A stretch of DNA of 64,000 bases, taken from Frankiales bacterium (lineage in GTDB: Bacteria; Actinomycetota; Actinomycetes; Mycobacteriales; Jatrophihabitantaceae). Positions 57,418 through 64,000 of the stretch are shown here, piece by piece. The position numbers and the translations under genes were made by a program. How positions within the stretch are numbered: the first letter of the stretch is position 1; every line of letters starts with the position of its first letter. Below the pieces are notes generated by a model, which had not been told where the DNA came from, did no database searches, and worked only from the letters and a program-made list of their open reading frames with translations. The DNA lies in contig JAOPUZ010000073.1 in assembly GCA_025966315.1 (NCBI GenBank), positions 1 through 64,000 on the forward strand. The letters are read 5' to 3'.

Positions 57418-58839
57418 GTGCAGCGCGGCCCAGAGGTGATGCGAGGCGTAGGAGCGCCAAGGTGCCCAATCGGGACGCCAGCAGGAAAGGTCAACGCCCA
57501 AGCCGGCCGCGGCTTTGATGATGCCGAGGTCGCCGGTCAACAACACATCTGGATCCGAGAGCGCCCGCATCCGCACGTAGTCGGCGGTCCACGCTCCGAT
57601 GCCCGGCAATGCTATGAGTGCTTTCCTGGCCGCGTCGCGATCCGCACCGGGATCCAGGCTCACGCCGTCGCCGTCAAGCAAGCCCGCCAGCGCGATCACG
57701 GTGCGGCCGCGGGCGCGCGGCATCGGCAAAGACGCCGGGTCGATCGCGGCCATCGTGGCGGCATCCGGAAACACCCGCCACGGCTCGTCCGCGAACGCCA
57801 CCCGGCCGTGGTCGCGGGCGAGCCGGCCGAGCACGGTTCGTGCGCCGGCCACCGAAACCTGCTGCCCGATAACAGCACGGACCGCCATCTCGAAGCCGTC
57901 CACCGCGCCGGGGGCACGCAGGCCGGGACGCTTGCCGATCAACGGCGCGAGCGCCGGGTCAGCCGAGAGTGCCGCATCGACGGCCTGCGGGTCGGCGTCC
58001 AGGTCGAGCAAGCGCCGCACGCGGGCCACGACGGCGACCAGGTCGCGTTGATCCGAGAGCCGAACCTGGCACGGCACCGCGCCAGCTACGCCGACGCCGA
58101 CCGGTAGCGTGATCAACGCCGGCCCGTGTGGCGCGTCGATCACCCGTGAATACCGGCCGTTCTCGAACGCTTCGACGCCGGGAATCGCTCGTGCGCTCAG
58201 GTACTCCAGGGTGGCCCCGAGATCCATCGGTGCGCGGTACGGCAGCCGCAGCGCGATCGTTCCGGGCTCGCCGGTGGCGCTGCCCCGGCGCGCGGATCGC
58301 AGTGCGGTCGGCGTGGTGGCGAACACCGCCGACACGGTGTCGTTGAATTGCCGGACGCTCGAGAAGCCGGCGGCGAAGGCCACATCGGCGGCTGGCAGGT
58401 GTGTGGTTTCGAGCAGGATGCGCGCAGTCTGGGCGCGCTGTGCTCGGGCCAGCGCAATCGGACCGGCCCCCACCTCGGCGAGCAGCGTGCGATTCAGTTG
58501 CCGCTCTGAATAACCGAGGCGCCGCGCCAGCCCCGGCACCCCGTCGCGATCCACCACACCGTCGGCGATCAGGCGCAGCGCCCGGCCGGCGAGGTCGCCG
58601 CGGACGTCCCACTCGGGCGAGCCGGGGGAGGCGTCCGGCCGGCATCGCTTGCAGGCGCGATAGCCCGCGCGTTGGGCCGCGGCCGCGCTCGGATAGAACG
58701 TCACGTTGCGTCGTAGCGGAGTGGCCGGGCAGGACGGCCGGCAGTAAATTCCGGTGGTTCGGACGGCGGTGAAGAACCAGCCGTCGAAGCGAGCGTCTTT
58801 GCCCTGCAAGGCACGGTAACAAGTGTCGTCGTCAGGCAT
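57415..58839 (-). CDS. Ada metal-binding domain + AlkA-type DNA-3-methyladenine glycosylase
   Basis: MPDDDTCYRALQGKDARFDGWFFTAVRTTGIYCRPSCPATPLRRNVTFYPSAAAAQRAGYRACKRCRPDASPGSPEWD; HhH-GPD region ALPGIGAWTADYVRMRALSDPDVLLTGD. Confidence 0.94.
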   Translation of the reverse strand: MPDDDTCYRALQGKDARFDGWFFTAVRTTGIYCRPSCPATPLRRNVTFYPSAAAAQRAGYRACKRCRPDASPGSPEWDVRGDLAGRALRLIADGVVDRDGVPGLARRLGYSERQLNRTLLAEVGAGPIALARAQRAQTARILLETTHLPAADVAFAAGFSSVRQFNDTVSAVFATTPTALRSARRGSATGEPGTIALRLPYRAPMDLGATLEYLSARAIPGVEAFENGRYSRVIDAPHGPALITLPVGVGVAGAVPCQVRLSDQRDLVAVVARVRRLLDLDADPQAVDAALSADPALAPLIGKRPGLRAPGAVDGFEMAVRAVIGQQVSVAGARTVLGRLARDHGRVAFADEPWRVFPDAATMAAIDPASLPMPRARGRTVIALAGLLDGDGVSLDPGADRDAARKALIALPGIGAWTADYVRMRALSDPDVLLTGDLGIIKAAAGLGVDLSCWRPDWAPWRSYASHHLWAALH

Positions 58840-59100
58840 TATCACTTGTTCAGTGTGTACCCGCGACTTCACCGTGACTGGCGGGAATCGGACATCAACC
58901 ATGAAGCGAGGCCGGCCGGTCCGAAGTGCCGCCGGCCCCGAAAGCCAACTCGTGACCCGAATGGTTCGAGCCCGGCCTGTCCGAGACAGGCCGGGCCCGA
59001 TCCGCTTCGATCAAGACGCTGACGGTGAGTCAACATCGCTCGCACTTTGTGCCGCCAGGTTGCGGCGGGTGACGCAAATTCCGTGGCGCTGTGCTGCCTG

Positions 59101-60432
59101 CTACTGACCGGCTGGCGGCAAATTCTCCGGGGCAAGCGGTTTCCCGACCATCGCGTTGGTGAAGTCGTAGAACGCTCCGTCCTTGAACGGAACCAGCTTG
59201 CCGTCCTTGACGATGTCGAACGTCCCGGTGCGGTTGACATCGTTGAGGAAGGTGCTGCCCAGTCCGGTGAACTTCGCCGCGAAGTCAACCGGTGCAACCA
59301 TGCCCTTGAGGTCCACCTTCGCGACTTGAGCAGCGGCCAGGAAGGCCGCCGGATCGGTCGGGTCGGTCAGGGTCGAGGCGATGTTGTTGAACGCCACGTA
59401 GGCCGCCCAGGTGCCCAGACCGCCGAGGCTGTTGTAATCCTGGTCCTTGGGCGCGTCGTACTGCTTGATGGCCGCGTTGTAGTCGGCCCAGACCGGCAGC
59501 GTGAGGTCCGAGTACGAGCCGACGACAACAGCGCCTTCGGTCACGTCCTTGGGGAACTTGCTGATGATCTTCTGGTCCAGGTTGCCCTGCGGCCCGTACA
59601 GGCGTTGGGTGCCACCGGACGAGGCGTACGCAGTAAGGAACGGTGCCCACGCCGACTCGGCGATGACGCCCAGAATGCAATCCGTTCCGTCGGTTGCTTG
59701 TGCCACCTGGGCCGAATAGTCCTGTGCCGTCAACGGAATCAGCACCCTGGCGTGCAGTTCGGGACCGTTCGCCGACTTCAACGCGTTCTTGACGATGGTG
59801 GTCAGCAAGTCGGCCGAAGCGCCGGTATCGGCCAGCACCAAGTCGATGTTCTTACAGCCATCCGCAACCGCCTTGACGGTCAGGCCGGCATATGAGCCAC
59901 CACTACCCAGTTGCTGGACGATCGGATTCTGCAATTCCCCGCCGGTGGCGGCACAGCAGATGCCGAACCAGGAGGTCTTTGCGGCGGCGAGTTCGGGAAG
60001 AATCGAATCGCCGTTCAAGGTGTACGAGCCGATCACGGCGACCGCTTTGTTGGCCACCGCGTCGCGTCCGCACTTGGCGGTTTTGTTCGGGTCACCCTGC
60101 TCGTCGCAGACCGTGACCTCCAGGGGGTGGCCCTTGATGCCGCCGTGCGCGTTGATCCACTTCTCGTACAGTTTGGCGGTCGTAAGAATGTTGGCGTAGT
60201 TAGGGCCGTTGTAGTTGACCGCGGCGAGCGTCATTGTCTTGATCGGAGCGCCAGTCAGCGGAGTCGAGCTGGTCGACGATCCGCCGCCGCCCGTACTGCC
60301 CGCGTCGGCGTTGGTGTTTTTACTCGAGCCACCGCAAGCGGCGAGGACGAGTACGGCAACCGCCGACAGCGCAATCAGGGTCGAGCCGCGCCCCAATTTG
60401 AGCCGCCTGGCGTAACGATTACTACCGCTCAT
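59101..60432 (-). CDS. Branched-chain amino-acid-type ABC transporter substrate-binding lipoprotein
   Basis: Lipobox VLAACGG; KTMTLAAVNYNGPNYANILTTAKLYEKWINAHGGIKGHPLEVTVCDEQGDPNKTAKCGRDAVAN. Confidence 0.9.
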   Translation of the reverse strand: MSGSNRYARRLKLGRGSTLIALSAVAVLVLAACGGSSKNTNADAGSTGGGGSSTSSTPLTGAPIKTMTLAAVNYNGPNYANILTTAKLYEKWINAHGGIKGHPLEVTVCDEQGDPNKTAKCGRDAVANKAVAVIGSYTLNGDSILPELAAAKTSWFGICCAATGGELQNPIVQQLGSGGSYAGLTVKAVADGCKNIDLVLADTGASADLLTTIVKNALKSANGPELHARVLIPLTAQDYSAQVAQATDGTDCILGVIAESAWAPFLTAYASSGGTQRLYGPQGNLDQKIISKFPKDVTEGAVVVGSYSDLTLPVWADYNAAIKQYDAPKDQDYNSLGGLGTWAAYVAFNNIASTLTDPTDPAAFLAAAQVAKVDLKGMVAPVDFAAKFTGLGSTFLNDVNRTGTFDIVKDGKLVPFKDGAFYDFTNAMVGKPLAPENLPPAGQ

Positions 60433-60817
60433 TCGTTCTCCTTGTTTTGGCCGCGCAGAAGCCACCGACGGGCAGCGGCAGGGGTCGGCAATGGTTACTT
60501 CCGGCCACCCAGCGAAGGATCGCGGGGCCGGGCATGCAGGCGCGCCAATACCGGAATTGTCATCCGGGGTTTGCGCGCCCCGCTGCTGCAAGTGGGGGTG
60601 GGGCGACTATGCACTATGAAGCCGGGGCTTGGCCATACTCGGTACTTAAATGAAATGGATCAAGGTGGGAAAAGGCCGCTGGTGAAGATCATTTAGAGCT
60701 GGCAACGCTCGAATGTCGGCGATGAGCACTAGTGGTTGCGGGGGACACGACGAATTCCTGTCCGGATTATCAAGGCGCGGCAACCCGTGAAATGGGAGTG
60801 AGGCCCGCGCGTTGCGG

Positions 60818-61348
60818 TCAGGGACGCTGCGGAAAGATCCCCTGCAGGGCGATGATGAAGCTCACGGTCAAATACGGCGGCATGTTGTTGTGTGCCTGGC
60901 CGCCGCCGTTGATCTGGGTGGTCTGCGGGTTCATGTTGACGTTGGGTGCGGCCGTGGAATACAGGTTGGTGGATTGGCGACCCAACATCGCCTCGGCCCA
61001 CACCGCGTTGGTCGGGCTGCCCGTTGATCCGGAACCGGCCAAGCCTTGCGGGGTGTGGGTGTGCATCGGCATCTCGGTCGGCTGGAGCAACACGGACGGC
61101 TCACCACCAACCTCGCCCAGGTCGCGCGGGCTCAGGCTCGGCCCCTGCCCCTGCTGCATGGGCGCGCTGCCCTGCAGGTTGGGCAGTGCGAAGTTGGTGC
61201 TCCCGTTGCCCCCGTACGTGACCCCGAGCAGGCTGAACAGCGCCGTATTCTGCTGGATCGACATCAGCTGGCCGTTGCAGAGCGCCCAGCCGTTCGGCGC
61301 GTAGTTTCCAGCGAAGATGCGGATCTCGGCGAGAAATGGATCGGTCAC
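60818..61348 (-). CDS. Phage tail collar-domain protein (microcystin-dependent protein family)
   Basis: MTDPFLAEIRIFAGNYAPNGWALCNGQLMSIQQNTALFSLLGVTYGGNGSTNFALPNLQGSAPMQQG. Confidence 0.9.
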   Translation of the reverse strand: MTDPFLAEIRIFAGNYAPNGWALCNGQLMSIQQNTALFSLLGVTYGGNGSTNFALPNLQGSAPMQQGQGPSLSPRDLGEVGGEPSVLLQPTEMPMHTHTPQGLAGSGSTGSPTNAVWAEAMLGRQSTNLYSTAAPNVNMNPQTTQINGGGQAHNNMPPYLTVSFIIALQGIFPQRP

Positions 61349-61369
61349 GTGATCTCTCCTTGGTGACTG

Positions 61370-61870
61370 TCAGTTGCGGCTGGGGAAGATGCCCACCAGC
61401 GCAATGATGAAGTTCAGCGTGAGGTAGGGAGCACGATTTTCGTGCGCTTGGCCGCTGCCGGCGTTGCTGAGGGCAGCCGGGTTCATGGTGACGGTGGGGG
61501 TCGGGGCGAACATGGGCTGAATGCCGGCCGCCCACACTGAGTTCGTCGGGTCGCCGCCCGGGTTCGTGGCCACCGACTGCGCGCGGGCTGGGTGATTATG
61601 GACGGGTATCTCGGTGACCTGGAGGACGTGACTCTCCTCGCCGCCGGAGTTGCCGACCGACAAGCCGGCGCTGAAATGCAACGGAATCCGGCCGCGCAGG
61701 TCGGGCAGCCCGAAGGTGCTGATCCCGTCACCGCCGTACATGGTGCCAATGACCGAGAACATTGCCTGATTCTGTTGAATTGGCAGCAGTTGACCGTTGC
61801 AGAGCGCCCAACCGGACGGCGGAAAGTTGAACGACGTCAGTTTGATCTCGCCGATGAAAGGTTCGCTCAT
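61370..61870 (-). CDS. Phage tail collar-domain protein (microcystin-dependent protein family)
   Basis: MSEPFIGEIKLTSFNFPPSGWALCNGQLLPIQQNQAMFSVIGTMYGGDGISTFGLPDLRGRIPLH. Confidence 0.9.
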   Translation of the reverse strand: MSEPFIGEIKLTSFNFPPSGWALCNGQLLPIQQNQAMFSVIGTMYGGDGISTFGLPDLRGRIPLHFSAGLSVGNSGGEESHVLQVTEIPVHNHPARAQSVATNPGGDPTNSVWAAGIQPMFAPTPTVTMNPAALSNAGSGQAHENRAPYLTLNFIIALVGIFPSRN

Positions 61871-61889
61871 CTGGTCACTCCTGGATCGG

Positions 61890-62390
61890 TCAGGTTGGCG
61901 ATGGGTAGATCCCGAACATCGAGATGATGAAATTTATGGCCAGGAACGGCGGCATGTTGTCGTGCGGCTGCCCGCTGCCGGCGGGCAGCAGGGCTGCGGG
62001 ATTCATGGCCGCGTTCGGCGCCCCCGTTGCGTAGGCCGGCAGATTCGATGCCGCCCAGACGCCGTTGGTCGGAGCCAACTGACTGCTCGCGCCGGAGGAG
62101 GCCGCGGCCAGGTGAGTGTGCACCGGCAGGTTGGCCGTGGCCAGCAGCACCGTTTCGGCGCCGCCAACTGCACCCAGCGGATAGCTCGAACTCTGATGTA
62201 GCGGCAAGCGGGACGCCAGGTTGGGCATCGCGAAGGTGTTCTGGCCGTCGCCGCCGTAGGTCGTGCCGATCAGGTTGAATAATGTGTCGTAGTCCGAGAT
62301 TGACACCAGCTGCCCCTGGCAGAACAGCCAGCCGTTCGGCGCGAAATTCCCGCCGAACATCCGGATTTCGCCAACGTAAGGATCACTCAT
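61890..62390 (-). CDS. Phage tail collar-domain protein (microcystin-dependent protein family)
   Basis: MSDPYVGEIRMFGGNFAPNGWLFCQGQLVSISDYDTLFNLIGTTYGGDGQNTFAMPNLASRLPLH. Confidence 0.9.
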   Translation of the reverse strand: MSDPYVGEIRMFGGNFAPNGWLFCQGQLVSISDYDTLFNLIGTTYGGDGQNTFAMPNLASRLPLHQSSSYPLGAVGGAETVLLATANLPVHTHLAAASSGASSQLAPTNGVWAASNLPAYATGAPNAAMNPAALLPAGSGQPHDNMPPFLAINFIISMFGIYPSPT

Positions 62391-62955
62391 CGTTGAATTC
62401 GTCCTTTCTTCGGGCCGGGACGCTGACCGAGCATTGTGCGTAATAGGGCGCAGCCAAACTCAGCGCGAGATAGCCCGTGATGTCATCGGCGCTGTTGTCC
62501 TCGCTAAATCCGGCGTTGGCGTACAACCGTCGAGCAGCCTCGTTGTCAGCCCAGACCATCAGCCTGATGGGCACGCAACCACCCCTGGCCGCGGCGGCTC
62601 GTTCGACCAGGCGAGCCAGGATCGCGCGGGCGATGCCTTGTCGCCGCAGGTCATTGAGCACGGCGATGTCGAGCAGCCGCAGCTCCGCGCGCGTCAGCGC
62701 GGTCCAGCAACGGCCCACCGGGCGGCCGTCGATTTCGATCACTTCGTCCACCGCGTCCGGATACCGGAGATCATATTCAGCCCGTTGGGCGCGCCTCTGC
62801 AGGTCGAGCAGGCTCGCCAACGCGACCGGGGGTAAACCGAGTGAGCGCAGGTCCGGTCGGGAATCGGCCTGTAGCTCGGCCAGGAACTGCTCGTCGCCGG
62901 CGCTCACCGGGCGCATGGAGACCAGCGTTTTCACCGAGCTGATTGCCTGTCCCAT
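62383..62955 (-). CDS. GNAT-family N-acetyltransferase
   Basis: LLDIAVLNDLRRQGIARAILARLVERAAAARGGCVPIRLMVWADNEAARRLYANAGFSED; overlaps first collar gene by 8 bp. Confidence 0.88.
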   Translation of the reverse strand: MGQAISSVKTLVSMRPVSAGDEQFLAELQADSRPDLRSLGLPPVALASLLDLQRRAQRAEYDLRYPDAVDEVIEIDGRPVGRCWTALTRAELRLLDIAVLNDLRRQGIARAILARLVERAAAARGGCVPIRLMVWADNEAARRLYANAGFSEDNSADDITGYLALSLAAPYYAQCSVSVPARRKDEFNDE

Positions 62956-63152
62956 CCGTCCCGTCCTCATCGTCGGCCGATAATTTCGGCGCTCCAAACA
63001 TCACGAATATCGATAAAGCGGCGTAATTCCCCGCGGTAGCGGTTCAGCCCATATGCGGTTATCGTATGCCGACACTAGCTACAGGCTGTACCACTTAAAC
63101 CACACACTGTCACAGATTGCCGCCCGGTTGGCGACTAAAGCGAGGACGGCAC

Positions 63153-64000
63153 ATGCGGAGCAGCGCGACCAGCCCCATTCGACGCCCGATCATGCGACTG
63201 GGACTGGCGATCGTCCTGGCCGCCGCGGGCATCTCGATCCTGCCGGCGACCGCCGCCTTCGCCGCGACCAACCTGACCGTCAGCACCACCGCGGACATAG
63301 CGTCAAACGCCGGCGCCTGCGGCAATACCGGGATCACCGTGCCGCCGTCGCCACTGAGCTTGCGCGAGGCGACCTGCCTGGCCAACAACGTCGGCGGCGC
63401 GGTGAACATCAACATTCCCTCCGGCACCTACAACCTGGCCAACGGCGAGCTCGCGCCGGGCACCCAAGCCGGTCAAAACGTCAGCCTTGTCGGAGCCGGT
63501 GCCGCATCGACCATCATCAACGCCGGCGGTAACAGCCGGGTTATCGACCTGGACCGCAACCTCGTCGGTGGCGTCACCGCGACCATCTCTGGGCTCACCA
63601 TCACAGGCGGCGCCGACAGCACCTTCGGCGGCGCGGGAATCATCGGCGGGTCGAACAACAACACGACGGCGGATTCCTTGACGCTGTCCGGCGTGATCGT
63701 GACCGGCAACGCGGCCAACGGCGCCACGCCGGCGGCTACCAACAAGCCGGGCGGCGGCGTCCAATTCCTGGGTGGCCAGCTGACCATCATCAACTCGACC
63801 ATCTCCAACAATTCGTCGGCCAGCAGTTACGGCTCGGGCGTCGCCTACTTGGCCAACGGGCTCGCCGCGCCCGAAGGTCTGACGATCTCCAATACAACGT
63901 TCAGCGGCAACACCAACACAAACACGAACGCTGGTGCAGTCGGGCAGGTGGGCGGTGCGCTCTCGGTCGATGGTCCCAGCACGTTCAGCGTCTCGGCCTC
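63153..64000 (+). CDS. Secreted right-handed beta-helix (choice-of-anchor-Q/polymorphic-OMP-like) surface protein, 3' end outside window
   Basis: Signal peptide MRSSATSPIRRPIMRLGLAIVLAAAGISILPATAAFA; LTVSTTADIASNAGACGNTG...PLSLREATCLAN...STISNNSSASSYGSGV...TTFSGNTN. Confidence 0.85.
   Translation, partial: MRSSATSPIRRPIMRLGLAIVLAAAGISILPATAAFAATNLTVSTTADIASNAGACGNTGITVPPSPLSLREATCLANNVGGAVNINIPSGTYNLANGELAPGTQAGQNVSLVGAGAASTIINAGGNSRVIDLDRNLVGGVTATISGLTITGGADSTFGGAGIIGGSNNNTTADSLTLSGVIVTGNAANGATPAATNKPGGGVQFLGGQLTIINSTISNNSSASSYGSGVAYLANGLAAPEGLTISNTTFSGNTNTNTNAGAVGQVGGALSVDGPSTFSVSA

Noticed and set aside
60818-62390. Prophage or contractile-injection-system fragment
   Set aside because: Only collar-domain proteins present; no sheath, tube, baseplate, terminase or capsid genes in the window.

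Overview
A 64-kb window from a high-GC actinobacterial chromosome. Most of it is metabolic and regulatory genes, with no rRNA, tRNA, CRISPR array, IS element or prophage that I could recognise. Main blocks: (i) a partial DUF222/HNH (13E12-type) gene behind a perfect LexA-type SOS box; (ii) a ~20-kb catabolic island (about 4.0-24.8 kb) with a GntR regulator, cyclic amidohydrolase, amidase, isochorismatase-fold hydrolase, two CaiB/BaiF CoA-transferases, HMGL-type lyase, sugar-type ABC transporter and two MFS permeases, apparently tied together by repeated YGYATACRR operator-like sites; (iii) a compact cassette at 29.6-33.2 kb that I consider the best candidate for an undescribed system: a 33-aa Cys-containing peptide gene absent from the ORF track, a terminator-like attenuator, a PqqD-like/M50-like membrane metalloprotease (HEGCH) and a translationally coupled TPR protein with a degenerate ATPase-like region, resembling a minimal RiPP or peptide-maturation operon; (iv) two-component, glycosyltransferase, RtcB, GGDEF/EAL, CYTH-CHAD, LivHMG-fusion, phospholipase C, DNA-repair and tail-collar genes. 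A recurring oddity is short tandem duplications (10-31 bp), several of which straddle stop codons. All family calls are from reading translations by eye; no database search was run.
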